The position numbers and the translations under genes are program-made. Below, one piece after another: positions 1 through 10,576 of a DNA stretch of 64,000 nucleotides (position 1 is the first letter of the stretch; the number at the start of each line of letters is the position of its first letter). Origin of the DNA: Zobellella taiwanensis. GTDB lineage: Bacteria > Pseudomonadota > Gammaproteobacteria > Enterobacterales > Aeromonadaceae. The stretch covers positions 62,001-126,000 of the forward strand of contig NZ_PXYH01000002.1 of the NCBI RefSeq assembly GCF_003012795.1, in the 5' to 3' direction. The notes under the pieces are model-generated. The model had not been told where the DNA came from. It was given only the letters and a program-made list of their open reading frames with translations, and searched no databases.

Positions 1-1537
<1,537 letters not shown>

Positions 1538-1540
1538 GGT

Positions 1541-2443
1541 TTACTCCATCATCTTCTCAATGGGCAGCACCAGAATGGATGACGCGCCCAGGCTCTTCAG
1601 GCCTTCCATGGTTTCCCAGAACATGTCTTCGCTGCTCACCATGTGAATGGCCACCTGATTGGTGTCGCCGGCCAGCTGCATGATGGTGGGGCGCTCGGCG
1701 CCGGGCAGCAGGTCAATCACGTCTTCCAGCTTGTCTTTGGGGGCGTGCAGCATGATGTATTTGCTTTCCCGCGCCTGTTGCAGGCCCTGAATGCGGGGCA
1801 GCAGTTTGTCGACGATTTGCTGCTTGCCGGCGGGCAGGGCGTTGCCGCTTTGAATGAGCACCGCCTTGGAGCGGAAAATCACGTCGGTTTCCACCAGGCC
1901 GTTGGCTTCCAGGGTGGCGCCGGTGGAGACCAGATCACAGATGGCGTCGGCCACGCCGGCGCGGGGTGCGACTTCCACCGAGCCGTTCAGCATCACGCTT
2001 TTGAACTTCACGCCCTGGTTGTCCATGTAGCGCTTCAGCAGCCAGGGGTAGGAGGTGGCGATGCGCTTTCCTTCCAGGCTTTGCGGGCCCTGGTAGTCGA
2101 AGTCGTCGGCCACCGCCAGCGACAGCCGGCAGCCGCCGAAGTCCAGGCGCTTGAGCACGCTGTAATCGGCGGCCTCGCCCTGGGCCTGGCGGTCCATCAG
2201 GGTTTCTTCCAGCACGTTTTCACCCACCACGCCCAGATCCACCACGCCGTCCATCACCAGGCCGGGAATGTCGTCGTCACGCACCAGCAGCAGATCGATG
2301 GGCATGTTCTCGGCGTGGGCGATCAGCCGCTGCTCGCGCAGGTTGAGCTTGACGCCGCAGCCCTTGAGCAGCTGCTGGCACTCGGTGCTGAGGCGGCCGG
2401 ATTTTTGGATGGCGATGCGCAGGCGGTTTTTATCTAGCGTCAT
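1541..2443 (-). CDS. hisG: ATP phosphoribosyltransferase, long form
   Basis: HisG catalyses the first committed step of histidine synthesis, joining ATP and PRPP, and is feedback-inhibited by histidine. The 300-residue length is that of the long HisG form with a C-terminal ACT-like regulatory domain (from about residue 225), as in E. coli. The start [18 protein letters not shown] matches the enterobacterial N-terminus closely. It is the first structural gene of the operon, after a leader of about 180 bases holding hisL and the attenuator. Confidence 0.97.
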   Translation of the reverse strand: MTLDKNRLRIAIQKSGRLSTECQQLLKGCGVKLNLREQRLIAHAENMPIDLLLVRDDDIPGLVMDGVVDLGVVGENVLEETLMDRQAQGEAADYSVLKRLDFGGCRLSLAVADDFDYQGPQSLEGKRIATSYPWLLKRYMDNQGVKFKSVMLNGSVEVAPRAGVADAICDLVSTGATLEANGLVETDVIFRSKAVLIQSGNALPAGKQQIVDKLLPRIQGLQQARESKYIMLHAPKDKLEDVIDLLPGAERPTIMQLAGDTNQVAIHMVSSEDMFWETMEGLKSLGASSILVLPIEKMME

Positions 2444-2484
2444 GGTACTGTTCCTTGTCTGTCAACGTAAAAGCGGTAAAAACG

Positions 2485-2514
2485 AAAAACCCCCGGAAGG
2501 GAAGCTTCCGAGGG
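2485..2514 (-). terminator. his operon attenuator terminator
   Basis: Read on the minus strand, CCCTCGGAAG pairs with CTTCCGGGGG (10 pairs, one G-T, 5-base loop) and is followed by five T. It lies between the hisL stop and hisG. A competing hairpin is possible just upstream from CTGGAAG and CTTCCAG around 2533-2563. The arrangement is that of classical ribosome-mediated attenuation. Confidence 0.85.
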
Positions 2515-2580
2515 TCTGGTATTTCTGTCCTGCTGGAAGCCGCCAAGCACAAGGTCTTCCAGAATAACTATCCTGAAAGA

Positions 2581-2625
2581 CTAGTCGGGATGATGATGGT
2601 GCTTGGCGTTGCGCAGGATGTTCAT
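2581..2625 (-). CDS. hisL: his operon leader peptide
   Basis: This 14-residue ORF reads MNILRNAKHHHHPD, with four consecutive histidine codons before the stop. It sits 138 bases upstream of hisG with the attenuator hairpin between them. When charged tRNA-His is scarce, a ribosome stalled on the His run would favour the antiterminator and allow readthrough into hisGDC. E. coli HisL has seven His codons; the shorter run here is still typical of the gammaproteobacteria. It is far below normal annotation length and is easily missed. Confidence 0.9.
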   Translation of the reverse strand: MNILRNAKHHHHPD

Positions 2626-2664
2626 AAAGGCGGTAAACCTGAATCTCTCAAATGGTCTGGGCTC

Positions 2665-2693
2665 ACCTTAGCAAGCCGGCACGGCTTTGCCAA
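2665..2693 (-). promoter_or_regulatory. Probable his operon promoter
   Basis: On the minus strand, TTGGCA and TAAGGT are separated by 17 bases, about 40 bases upstream of hisL. The spacer contains a short inverted repeat. The call rests on matches to the sigma-70 consensus alone. Confidence 0.45.
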
Positions 2694-2848
2694 CCCCAAA
2701 ACAAAAGATTTTCAAGGCCGCCGCCGGTCGGGACGGTGATGCGTATAAATGTAAATTTTATGTATGCTTATGCGCTTGTTCAAGAGGCTGCCCCGGGCCG
2801 GCCGCTTTTTGGTACACTTCGGTTTTTCGCCACCGGATATTCCCGCCC

Positions 2849-4768
2849 GTGAACCAAGACGCCAGCCCTTCCCTTTTTTCCGAACAGGGCCCCCTGGCCC
2901 GGGCCATCGACGGCTTTCGTCCCCGCGCCGCCCAGGTCGAGATGGCGGCGGCGGTGGAGCTGGCCCTGCACGATCAGATCCCCCTGGTGGTGGAGGCCGG
3001 CACCGGCACCGGCAAGACCTATGCCTACCTGGCCCCGGTGCTGGCGGCGGGCAAGAAGGTGGTGGTCAGCACCGGCTCGCGCAACCTGCAGGAGCAGCTG
3101 TTTCACCGGGATTTGCCGACCCTGGCCAGGGCCATGGAATATCACCAGCCGGTTGCCCTGCTCAAGGGGCGGGCCAACTATCTCTGCCTGGAGCGGATGG
3201 CGTTGCTGGACGATGCCGTGCCCGGGCTTTCGCCCGAAGGCCTGGCCGATTTGCAAAAGGTCAGGCGTTTCGCGCCGATGACCACCAGCGGCGATGTGGG
3301 CGATATTCCCGGCCTGCCCGAGCGCAGCGAAATACTGCCGCTGGTGACCAGCACCAACGACAACTGCCTGGGGCGCGACTGCGGTCATTATCAGGACTGC
3401 CACCTGGTCAAGGCCCGTACCCGGGCGATGGAGGCCCAGGTGGTGGTGGTCAATCACCATTTGTTCTTTGCCGACATGGCGGTGCGCGACACCGGCTTTG
3501 GCCAGCTTATCCCCGACGCCGAGGCCTATATCCTGGACGAGGCCCACCAGTTGCCGGAGATTGCCGGCCAGTATTTCGGTCAAAGCCAGTCCAGCCGCCA
3601 GTTTATCGAGCTGGCGCGGGACCTGCGCCTGGCCCAGAAGGTAGAGGCCAGGGACATGGCCCAGCTGGGCAAGGCGGCGGATCAACTGGAGCGCAACAGC
3701 CTGGATTTGCGCCTGGCCTTCGGGCTGGGAGCGGGCCGGGGCCAGCTCAGGCCCGCCCTGGCCCGGCCGGAAGTGGGGCAGGCGCTGGCCCGGTTGAAGG
3801 ACAGCCTGGGATTTTGCCATGAAGTGCTCAAGCTGTGCCTGGGGCGGGGCGAGCAGCTCGACCAGTGCTTCGAGCGGCTGATCGGCCTGCGTACCCAGCT
3901 GGAGTCGGTGACCCGGGTTGAGGAAAACGGCTATTCCTATTGGTATGACTGCAGCCGGCTGCATGTCGGCCTGCACAAAACGCCGCTGTCGGTGGCCGAG
4001 CGGTTCTCTGCCGAACTGGCCAGGGAGGGCGTGAGCTGGATTTTTACCTCCGCCACTTTGGCCGTGGGAGAGAGTTTTGCCCACTTTTGCGCCGATCTCG
4101 GGCTCGAGCGCTGCCGTACCTTGCAATTGGACAGCCCTTTTGATTACTCTCGCCAGTCCCGTTTGTGTGTGCCCCGTTACCTGCCCGAGACCAACGGGCC
4201 CGGCCGGGGCCGGGTGCTGGCGAACAGCCTGGTCAGTACCCTGGAGCGGGTGCCCGGCGGCAGTTTTTTCCTGTGCACCAGCTATCAGGTGATGAACGAA
4301 GTGGCCGAGGTGCTGCGCGCCCGGCTGGACCGGACCATACTGGTGCAGGGCGAAGACAACAAGGTGCGGCTGCTGGAGCAGTTTGGCCAGGACGGCCGCG
4401 CCGTGCTGGTGGCCACCGGCAGTTTCTGGGAAGGTATCGACGTGCGCGGCAATGCCCTGCAGTGTGTGGTGATCGACAAGCTGCCCTTCAGCGCGCCGGA
4501 CGATCCCCTGCTCAGTGCGCGGCTGGAAGACTGCCTGCGCCGGGGCGAGGACGGTTTTGCCCGGGTCCAGTTGCCCAAGGCCATTATCACCCTCAAGCAG
4601 GGGGTGGGCCGTCTGATCCGTGATGTCGAGGACAGGGGCGTGCTGGTGATCACCGACAACCGTCTGGTCAACCGGGCCTACGGCGCCGACTTTATCCGCA
4701 GCCTGCCGGCCATGCCCCGTACCCGCAGCCTGGCCGGGCTGGCTGAATTTTTGTCAACCTTGGAGTAA
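2849..4768 (+). CDS. yoaA: ATP-dependent DNA helicase, DinG/XPD family (YoaA)
   Basis: This is a superfamily 2 iron-sulfur helicase. E. coli YoaA works with the clamp-loader subunit HolC in repair at stalled forks. The 639-residue product has a Walker A (EAGTGTGKTYAYL), a four-cysteine cluster region (around CLER...CLGRDC...C), a DEAH box (LDEAHQLPE) and the C-terminal QGVGRLIRD motif VI. I place the start at a GTG giving MNQDASPSLFSEQGPLA, because homologues begin there; the longer in-frame extension reaches into non-coding sequence. tsaB follows 6 bases later. Confidence 0.93.
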   Translation: MNQDASPSLFSEQGPLARAIDGFRPRAAQVEMAAAVELALHDQIPLVVEAGTGTGKTYAYLAPVLAAGKKVVVSTGSRNLQEQLFHRDLPTLARAMEYHQPVALLKGRANYLCLERMALLDDAVPGLSPEGLADLQKVRRFAPMTTSGDVGDIPGLPERSEILPLVTSTNDNCLGRDCGHYQDCHLVKARTRAMEAQVVVVNHHLFFADMAVRDTGFGQLIPDAEAYILDEAHQLPEIAGQYFGQSQSSRQFIELARDLRLAQKVEARDMAQLGKAADQLERNSLDLRLAFGLGAGRGQLRPALARPEVGQALARLKDSLGFCHEVLKLCLGRGEQLDQCFERLIGLRTQLESVTRVEENGYSYWYDCSRLHVGLHKTPLSVAERFSAELAREGVSWIFTSATLAVGESFAHFCADLGLERCRTLQLDSPFDYSRQSRLCVPRYLPETNGPGRGRVLANSLVSTLERVPGGSFFLCTSYQVMNEVAEVLRARLDRTILVQGEDNKVRLLEQFGQDGRAVLVATGSFWEGIDVRGNALQCVVIDKLPFSAPDDPLLSARLEDCLRRGEDGFARVQLPKAIITLKQGVGRLIRDVEDRGVLVITDNRLVNRAYGADFIRSLPAMPRTRSLAGLAEFLSTLE

Positions 4769-4774
4769 TACCCC

Positions 4775-5458
4775 ATGACCCGAATCCTGGCCATCGACAC
4801 CGCCACCGAAGCCTGCTCCGCGGCCCTGTGGCAGGATGGCGCCATCCTCGAACGCTATCAGGTCGCCCCCCGTGGCCATACGGACTTGATCCTGCCGATG
4901 GTCGAGGCGTTGCTGGCCGAAGCCGGCCTGGTGCTGGGCCAGCTCGATGCCCTGGCTTTCGGCCGGGGGCCGGGATCCTTCACCGGGGTGCGCATTACCC
5001 TGAGTGTTGCCCAGGGCCTGGCTTTCGGTACCGGCCTGCCCTTGTTGGGTGTCTCCAACCTGCAGGCCCTGGCCCAGGGCGCCCACCGCCATGACGGCTG
5101 CGAGCGGGCCCTGGCCGCCATCGACGCCCGCATGGGCGAGATCTACGTCGGCGGCTTTGCCCTGTGCGACGGGGTGATGGAAGCCGATACCGCCGAGCAG
5201 GTGCTGGCGCCGGAGACTTTTCTTACCGCGACCACAGGCCACTGGCAACAGGGCGTGGGCAGTGGCTTTGTTACCTATCCGGCCCTGGCCGGCCGGGTTG
5301 ACGGCCTTTGCGAGGCCCAGCCCTATCCCCGGGCCGGCGACATGTTGCCCAAGGCTGTGCGTGACTGGCAGGCCGGCCTGGGTATCGACGCCGCCGAGGC
5401 CAGGCCGGTATACCTCAGGGACAAGGTGACCTGGCAGAAACTGCCGGGCCGGGAATAG
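4775..5458 (+). CDS. tsaB: tRNA threonylcarbamoyladenosine biosynthesis protein TsaB
   Basis: TsaB is the ASKHA-fold scaffold that partners TsaD and TsaE in making the t6A37 modification of ANN-decoding tRNAs. The 227-residue product starts MTRILAIDTATEACSAAL, the typical TsaB opening, and has the FGRGPGSFTGVRI motif near residue 70. Its length agrees with E. coli YeaZ (231). It follows yoaA by 6 bases and precedes a small ORF by 7, so the three are probably cotranscribed. The tsaB-fadD-rnd neighbourhood is conserved in gammaproteobacteria. Confidence 0.95.
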   Translation: MTRILAIDTATEACSAALWQDGAILERYQVAPRGHTDLILPMVEALLAEAGLVLGQLDALAFGRGPGSFTGVRITLSVAQGLAFGTGLPLLGVSNLQALAQGAHRHDGCERALAAIDARMGEIYVGGFALCDGVMEADTAEQVLAPETFLTATTGHWQQGVGSGFVTYPALAGRVDGLCEAQPYPRAGDMLPKAVRDWQAGLGIDAAEARPVYLRDKVTWQKLPGRE

Positions 5459-5465
5459 GACCGTC

Positions 5466-5627
5466 GTGGGCAACCGGGAGCCGCCACCGGAGCAGGAGCC
5501 TGCCGACGAGGGCGCCAATACGTTGATTTATCCCCAAAGGCCCTACCACAGGGTGCTGTTCTACCAGCGCCGCCGCAAGCGCAGCATACAGCGGCGTATC
5601 CGGCACTGGCACCACCGCCGGCGCTGA
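5466..5627 (+). CDS. Small Arg-rich hypothetical protein (53 residues)
   Basis: I do not recognise this protein. A GTG codon with an AGGA ribosome binding site 5 bases upstream opens a 53-codon frame directly after tsaB. The first 18 residues are acidic and proline-rich (EPPPEQEPADEG). The rest is strongly basic, with YPQRPYHRVLFYQRRRKR and a tail of Arg and His. The polarity switch, the good RBS and the close spacing to tsaB argue for a real gene. A short frame of arginine codons in GC-rich DNA could also arise by chance. Confidence 0.5.
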   Translation: MGNREPPPEQEPADEGANTLIYPQRPYHRVLFYQRRRKRSIQRRIRHWHHRRR

Positions 5628-5668
5628 TGGGCGGCCTGGTCAGCGGTCACATTGTTGTTAAGATATTG

Positions 5669-5697
5669 TTGCCATTGACCCGCCGCGCGGTTAGATT
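5669..5697 (+). promoter_or_regulatory. fadD promoter
   Basis: TTGCCA and TAGATT are 17 bases apart, about 60 bases upstream of the fadD start. The expected transcription start (about 5704) lies just before the PsrA-like operator. Confidence 0.55.
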
Positions 5698-5713
5698 GCG
5701 CTAGAGTTAAAAC

Positions 5714-5731
5714 TTCAAACAAGTGTATGAC
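5714..5731 (+). promoter_or_regulatory. PsrA-like operator upstream of fadD
   Basis: TTCAAAC-AAGT-GTATGAC is an imperfect palindrome that matches the TTCAAAC-N4-GTTTGAA operator known for the TetR-family fatty-acid regulator PsrA, with two mismatches in the right arm. It lies just downstream of the predicted fadD transcription start, a position suited to repression. psrA itself is not in the window, so the regulator is inferred. Confidence 0.5.
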
Positions 5732-5759
5732 CCTTGCCTTGCTCTTGCAGGAGACTGAT

Positions 5760-7469
5760 ATGGAACACACCCTGTCGGGTGCCGAGCCGGCGCCGCTGTC
5801 CGTCAAACCCTGGCTGAACCGCTACCCGCCGGACGTGCCCGCCGAGATAGATCCGGATCGGTTTTCGTCACTGGTGGCCATGTTCGAACAGAGTGTTGCG
5901 GACTTTGCCGGCCGGCCGGCCTACACCAACTTTGGCCGTACCCTGAGCTATGCCGAGCTGGATACCCTGTCCCGGGACTTTGCCGCTTACCTGCAACAGG
6001 GCCTGGGGCTGGCGCCCGGCGAACGCATCGCGCTGATGATGCCCAACCTGCTGCAATACCCGGTCTGCCTGTTCGGCGCCCTGCGGGCCGGCCTGGTGGT
6101 GGTTAACGTCAATCCCCTTTATACCGCGCGCGAGCTGGAGCACCAGCTCAAGGATTCGGGTGCCGAAACCATCGTCATTGTGGAGAATTTCGCCCACACC
6201 CTGGACAAGGCCATCCGCCAGACCCGAGTGCGGCACGTGATCCTGACCCGGATGGGCGATCACCTGGGCTGGTTCAAGGGAACCCTGCTGAACCTGGTGG
6301 TCCGGCACGTGAAAAACATGGTGCCCAGGCATCATCTGTCGTCCTGGATTGACTATCGCGAAGCCATGGCCAGGGGGCGCACCATGAGCTACCGCCGGCC
6401 CGAACTCAACGGCGACAGCCTGGCGTTTTTGCAATACACCGGCGGCACGACCGGCCTGTCCAAGGGCGCCATGCTCAGCCACCGCAACATGCTGGCCAAC
6501 GTGGAGCAATGCCTGGGTGTTTATGGTCCTTGCCTGACCCCGGGGGAGGAAAAGGTGGTCACCGCGCTGCCGCTGTACCATGTGTTCGCCCTGACCGTGA
6601 ACGGCTTGCTGTTCCTGCGGCTGGGCGCGCAAAACCTGCTGATCACCAACCCCAGGGACATCCCGGCCTTCGTCAAGGCGCTCAAGTCCTATCCCTTCAC
6701 CTGCCTGACCGGGGTCAATACCCTGTTCAATGCCCTGGTGAACAACACCGATTTTCAGGGCAGCCATTTCTCCCGGCTCAAGCTCACCATAGGCGGCGGT
6801 ATGTCGGTGCAGCGGGCGGTGGCCGAGCAATGGGAGGCCATTACCGGTTGCAAGCTGCTGGAGGGCTACGGCCTGACCGAGTGTTCGCCGCTGGTGACGG
6901 TGTGTCCCTATGACATGGAAGGCTACAGCGGCTCCATCGGCCTGCCGGTGTGTTCGACCGAGGTCCGCTTGGTGGACGATGAAGGCCGCGAAATCCGCCT
7001 GAGCCACACGCCGGGGGAAATGGAAGTGCGCGGTCCCCAGGTGATGCAGGGCTACTGGGGCCAGCAGGAGCGCGACGAGCGCAGTTTCCATGACGGCTGG
7101 CTGCGCACCGGCGACATTGCCACCATGGACGAACAGGGCTTTCTGAAGATAGTGGATCGCAAGAAGGACATGATACTGGTGTCCGGCTTCAACGTGTTTC
7201 CCAACGAAATCGAGGAAGTGGCCATGCTGCACAAGGCGGTGCTGGAGGCCGCGGCGGTGGGGGTGCCGAGTGGCGAAACCGGCGAAATGGTCAAGCTGGT
7301 GGTGGTCAAAAAGCCTGGCGGCGAGCTGGACGAGCGGGCGCTGATCCGCCACTGCCGGCAATATCTCACTGCCTATAAGGTTCCCAAGATGGTAGAATTT
7401 CGCGACGAACTGCCCAAAACCAACGTTGGCAAAATACTGCGCCGGGAGCTGAGAGATCAGGCTGCCTGA
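5760..7469 (+). CDS. fadD: Long-chain fatty acid-CoA ligase
   Basis: FadD activates exogenous long-chain fatty acids to acyl-CoA, driving uptake and entry into beta-oxidation. The 569-residue product has the AMP-binding P-loop [16 protein letters not shown] (about residue 225), the YGLTECSP motif, the GWLRTGD segment and the C-terminal DRKKDMI...NVFPNEIEE linker. The start is the ATG preceded by AGGAG at 5748-5752; an upstream ATG at 5727 lacks an RBS. Control is probably by PsrA (operator at 5714-5731) and perhaps by FadR, encoded at 12622. Confidence 0.96.
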   Translation: MEHTLSGAEPAPLSVKPWLNRYPPDVPAEIDPDRFSSLVAMFEQSVADFAGRPAYTNFGRTLSYAELDTLSRDFAAYLQQGLGLAPGERIALMMPNLLQYPVCLFGALRAGLVVVNVNPLYTARELEHQLKDSGAETIVIVENFAHTLDKAIRQTRVRHVILTRMGDHLGWFKGTLLNLVVRHVKNMVPRHHLSSWIDYREAMARGRTMSYRRPELNGDSLAFLQYTGGTTGLSKGAMLSHRNMLANVEQCLGVYGPCLTPGEEKVVTALPLYHVFALTVNGLLFLRLGAQNLLITNPRDIPAFVKALKSYPFTCLTGVNTLFNALVNNTDFQGSHFSRLKLTIGGGMSVQRAVAEQWEAITGCKLLEGYGLTECSPLVTVCPYDMEGYSGSIGLPVCSTEVRLVDDEGREIRLSHTPGEMEVRGPQVMQGYWGQQERDERSFHDGWLRTGDIATMDEQGFLKIVDRKKDMILVSGFNVFPNEIEEVAMLHKAVLEAAAVGVPSGETGEMVKLVVVKKPGGELDERALIRHCRQYLTAYKVPKMVEFRDELPKTNVGKILRRELRDQAA

Positions 7470-7476
7470 GCGTTGT

Positions 7477-7500
7477 CCCCGGCGGGCCGCCGCCGGGGTT
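7477..7500 (+). terminator. Hairpin between fadD and rnd
   Basis: CCCCGGCGG and CCGCCGGGG form a perfect 9-pair stem with a GCCG loop directly after fadD. The following T-run is poor (TT), so this may only attenuate transcription into rnd. Confidence 0.4.
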
Positions 7501-7519
7501 GCCCCTAACCAGAGCCTTC

Positions 7520-8614
7520 ATGAATTACATACAGATCACCGACAATCAGACCCTCGCCGGGTTCTGCACCACTGCGGCCACCCTGCTGGCGGTGGACACC
7601 GAATTTGTCCGCACCCGAACCTTTTACGCCAAGCCGGGCCTGTACCAGCTATATGATGGTCAGAAGACCGCGCTGATCGATCCCCTGGCGGTGACCGACC
7701 TGTCCCCTCTGTGGCGACTGCTGCACGACCCGGCACGGATTTGCCTGCTGCATGCGGGAGGGGAAGATCTCGAGCTGTTCCAGCACCAGAGCGGTGCCCT
7801 GCCGGCGCGGGTGCACGATACCCAGCTGGCGGCGGCCTTTCTCGGCATGGGAACCCAGCTCGGCTTTGCCCCTCTGGTGGAGCGAGTGCTCGGTGTCAGC
7901 CTCGACAAGGCCCACGCCCGCACCGACTGGCTGGCCCGCCCCCTCTCGGCGGAGCAGCTGCGTTATGCCGCCGATGACGTTATTTATCTTTACCCCCTTT
8001 ACCAGCGCCTGTGGGCACAACTGGAGCAGCGTGGCCTGTGCTCCTGGTTTGAGCAGGAGTGCGAATGGGCGGTGCGCCGGCGCGGCATCAGCACCGAGCC
8101 GGCGCTGGCCTATCTGGATATCAAGAACGCCTGGTTGCTCGACTCGCGGGCTTTGGGCATATTGCAGGGCTTGTGCCAGTGGCGGCTGGAGGAAGCCCGG
8201 CGGCGGGATTTGGCGGTGAATTTCGTGGTCAAGGAAGCTCACCTGTTCGAGGTGGCCATGCAGGCTCCCGACAGCCTGGCCGAGCTTAACCGCCTGGGGC
8301 TGGATCCCATGGAGATCAAGCGTCATGGTGACACCCTGCTGGCGCTGGTGCGCCAGGCCCTGGCCCGTCCCGAGAGCTGGCCCCAGCCGGTGCGCCGGCT
8401 GGTGGATTATCCCGGCTACAAGGCGGAACTCAAGCGCATCAAGGCCATCGTTGAGCAGGCGGGGGCGGCGGCCGGAGTGCCGGCGGAGCTGATTGCCTCC
8501 AAACGGCTAATCCATCAGTACCTGAGCTGGAAATGGCGGCTGGAAGAGGATACCGAGGTGGTACCGGCCCTGCTGCAGGGCTGGCGGGGCGAGCTGTTGA
8601 GCACCCGGCTCTGA
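7520..8614 (+). CDS. rnd: Ribonuclease D
   Basis: RNase D is a 3'-5' exoribonuclease that trims tRNA precursors and other stable RNAs. The 364-residue product has the DEDD exonuclease motifs in order (VDTEFVR, LLHAGGEDLELF, and YAADDVIYL with the catalytic Tyr and Asp), followed by HRDC-type helical domains in the C-terminal half. I start at MNYIQITDNQTL, the conserved beginning, rather than at the ATG-like codon 21 bases earlier. E. coli has the same fadD-rnd order. Confidence 0.95.
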   Translation: MNYIQITDNQTLAGFCTTAATLLAVDTEFVRTRTFYAKPGLYQLYDGQKTALIDPLAVTDLSPLWRLLHDPARICLLHAGGEDLELFQHQSGALPARVHDTQLAAAFLGMGTQLGFAPLVERVLGVSLDKAHARTDWLARPLSAEQLRYAADDVIYLYPLYQRLWAQLEQRGLCSWFEQECEWAVRRRGISTEPALAYLDIKNAWLLDSRALGILQGLCQWRLEEARRRDLAVNFVVKEAHLFEVAMQAPDSLAELNRLGLDPMEIKRHGDTLLALVRQALARPESWPQPVRRLVDYPGYKAELKRIKAIVEQAGAAAGVPAELIASKRLIHQYLSWKWRLEEDTEVVPALLQGWRGELLSTRL

Positions 8615-8651
8615 CCATAAAGAAGGGAGGCGATGCCTCCCTTCTTTATGG
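8615..8651. terminator. Bidirectional terminator between rnd and minE
   Basis: A perfect 17-pair inverted repeat with a 3-base loop (GAT) begins 1 base after the rnd stop. The arms carry AAAGAAGGGAGGC and its complement. It separates convergent rnd and minCDE. Confidence 0.8.
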
Positions 8652-8667
8652 TTCCATCCGCCCGGGT

Positions 8668-8958
8668 TCAGGGGGCGGCGGGTTTGGCCTTGTCCTTGTC
8701 ATCGTGCTCGGGCAGCATGATGTTGAGCTCGAGCACCGACAGGTTGTCTCCCTTCTGGTCGAGCTGGACCGAGATCTGGTCCAGATCGATTTCCACGTAT
8801 TTGCGGATCACCGCCAGGATGTCCTGTTGCATCTGCGGCAAATAATCCGGGGTATCCCGCTGGCTACGTTCGTGAGCAACGATGATCTGCAGACGCTCCT
8901 TGGCGAGCTTGGCGCTGTTCTGGTGTTTCTTGGAACGAAAATAGTCCAGTAGAGACAT
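8668..8958 (-). CDS. minE: Cell division topological specificity factor MinE
   Basis: MinE stimulates the MinD ATPase and drives the pole-to-pole oscillation that keeps MinC away from midcell. The 96-residue product starts [16 protein letters not shown], with the membrane-targeting N-terminus, and has the anti-MinCD helix [12 protein letters not shown] (about residues 20-31) and the C-terminal dimerisation domain. The tail ([10 protein letters not shown]) is slightly longer than in E. coli. It lies 3 bases after minD. Confidence 0.97.
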   Translation of the reverse strand: MSLLDYFRSKKHQNSAKLAKERLQIIVAHERSQRDTPDYLPQMQQDILAVIRKYVEIDLDQISVQLDQKGDNLSVLELNIMLPEHDDKDKAKPAAP

Positions 8959-8961
8959 GAG

Positions 8962-9774
8962 TTAACTCCCAAAAAGTCGGCTGAAAAATCCCTTCTTTCC
9001 CTCCTCGAGGAAACGGAAATCGCGTTCTTCGCCCAGCAGGCGGGCCACGGTGTCGGCATAGGCCTGGCCGGCGTCCGAGTCTTCGTCGAGAATGACCGGC
9101 TCGCCGGCGTTGGAGGCTTTGAGGACGGCCTGGGATTCGGGGATCACCCCCAGTAGGGGAATGGCCAGTATCTCCTGTACGTCCTGCACGCTCAGCATGT
9201 CGCCGCGGTTGACCCGCTCGGGTGAGTAGCGGGTCAGCAGCAGGTGTTCACGGATCGGCTCTTCGCTCTGCTCTGCCCGGCGCGACTTGGAGGACAGGAT
9301 ACCGAGGATGCGATCGGAGTCGCGCACCGAGGACACTTCCGGGTTGGTGGTCACGATGGCCTCGTCGGCGAAATACAGCGCCATCAGGGCGCCGGTTTCG
9401 ATGCCGGCGGGAGAGTCGCAGATAATGTACTCAAAGCCCATGGTGGCCAGATCGTTGAGTACCTTTTCCACGCCGTCCCGGGTGAGGGCATCCTTGTCCC
9501 GGGTCTGGGAGGCGGGCAGTATGTAGAGCTGCTCCACCCGCTTGTCGCGGATCAGGGCCTGGTTGAGGTTGGCGTCGCCATTGATGACGTTGACGAAGTC
9601 ATAAACCACCCGGCGCTCGCAACCCATGATGAGATCCAGGTTGCGCAGGCCGATATCGAAATCGATCACCACCGTCTTGTGGCCGAGCTTGGCCAGTCCG
9701 GCGCTGATGGCTGCACTGGAGGTGGTTTTGCCCACGCCTCCCTTACCAGATGTGACGACGATAATTCGTGCCAT
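8962..9774 (-). CDS. minD: Septum site-determining ATPase MinD
   Basis: MinD is the membrane-associated ATPase that recruits MinC and oscillates with MinE. The 270-residue product has the deviant Walker A KGGVGKTT (signature Lys11 and Lys16), the switch region IICDSPAGIE, and an amphipathic C-terminal membrane-targeting helix ending KKGFFSRLFGS. It is the middle gene of minCDE, 25 bases after minC. Confidence 0.98.
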   Translation of the reverse strand: MARIIVVTSGKGGVGKTTSSAAISAGLAKLGHKTVVIDFDIGLRNLDLIMGCERRVVYDFVNVINGDANLNQALIRDKRVEQLYILPASQTRDKDALTRDGVEKVLNDLATMGFEYIICDSPAGIETGALMALYFADEAIVTTNPEVSSVRDSDRILGILSSKSRRAEQSEEPIREHLLLTRYSPERVNRGDMLSVQDVQEILAIPLLGVIPESQAVLKASNAGEPVILDEDSDAGQAYADTVARLLGEERDFRFLEEGKKGFFSRLFGS

Positions 9775-9799
9775 GATGGGTTCCTAAAAAGTCGTGAAA

Positions 9800-10471
9800 T
9801 TAGAGCCTGTCGAACTTTAACTGCTCGCCCGCCAGGGAAATACTGACCGCCTGCTCCCAATGGGGACCCTGCAGGCCGTCGCTGAGCTGGTAATGGCCGG
9901 CCACGGAAACCAGCTCGGCCATCAGCTGCTGGCAATAGATGCGGGCGCTGTCGTTGCCTTTGGCTCCGGCCACGGCACGGCCGCGCAACGGACCGTAAAT
10001 ATGAATGCTGTCATCGGCAATGACCTCGGCGCCATTGCCGACCGCGCCCAGTATCACCAGGGAGCCGTTGGGAGCATACACCTGCTGGCCCGAGCGTACC
10101 GGGCCACGGTGTACCTTGGTGCCGGGCTGGTTGAGCAGGGCGGGGGGAGGGGACTGGGCCGGGATCTTGCCCGAGGTCATGACCGCGAGGCCGGCGGCAC
10201 GGACCGCGCGACGGGTGTCGTCATCCACTACGCCACTCACCCCCACCGGTACCAGATCCAGTTCCCGAATGGCGGCTGCCAGTGACGGAAAATCGGGCTG
10301 TTCCGCCAGTTTTTCAATATTGATGACCAAGGGCGCTGAGCGGAAAAAATCCGGCGCCTGGGCAATTTTTTCGGAAAGTTGCTGTTTTACCCGATCGACA
10401 CGGGTATCGGTAATATGAACCACCGACAGGGTAAAACTACTGCCTTTTAATTCGATGCCACGCTCCGCCAT
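9800..10471 (-). CDS. minC: Septum site-determining protein MinC
   Basis: MinC inhibits FtsZ polymerisation at the poles when carried by MinD. The 223-residue product begins MAERGIELKGSSFTLSVVHI, aligning with the E. coli start. It has the FtsZ-binding N-terminal domain (about 1-110), a proline-rich linker (AQSPPPALLNQ) and the C-terminal beta-helix with RSGQQVYA and GNGAEVIAD. An in-frame upstream ATG (MANYNIS) is less likely because family members start at the chosen codon. It is the first gene of minCDE and divergent from ycgL. Confidence 0.95.
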   Translation of the reverse strand: MAERGIELKGSSFTLSVVHITDTRVDRVKQQLSEKIAQAPDFFRSAPLVINIEKLAEQPDFPSLAAAIRELDLVPVGVSGVVDDDTRRAVRAAGLAVMTSGKIPAQSPPPALLNQPGTKVHRGPVRSGQQVYAPNGSLVILGAVGNGAEVIADDSIHIYGPLRGRAVAGAKGNDSARIYCQQLMAELVSVAGHYQLSDGLQGPHWEQAVSISLAGEQLKFDRL

Positions 10472-10502
10472 AAGCGGCTTTCCCCCGAGGATCCAATCCT
10501 TT

Positions 10503-10530
10503 TTGTTATTGGTCGTGCTGATGTTATAGT
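10503..10530 (+). promoter_or_regulatory. ycgL promoter candidate
   Basis: TTGTTA and TATAGT are separated by 16 bases, 46 bases upstream of the ycgL ATG. Confidence 0.45.
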
Positions 10531-10561
10531 TTGCCATCCCCACTGGCAATAAACCCGACGG

Positions 10562-10567
10562 ATTATA
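10562..10567 (-). promoter_or_regulatory. minCDE promoter, extended -10
   Basis: On the minus strand a perfect TATAAT is preceded by TGC, giving an extended -10 (TGCTATAAT). It would give a leader of about 85 bases before minC. No good -35 is seen, as is usual for extended -10 promoters. Confidence 0.5.
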
Positions 10568-10576
10568 GCAATTTCC

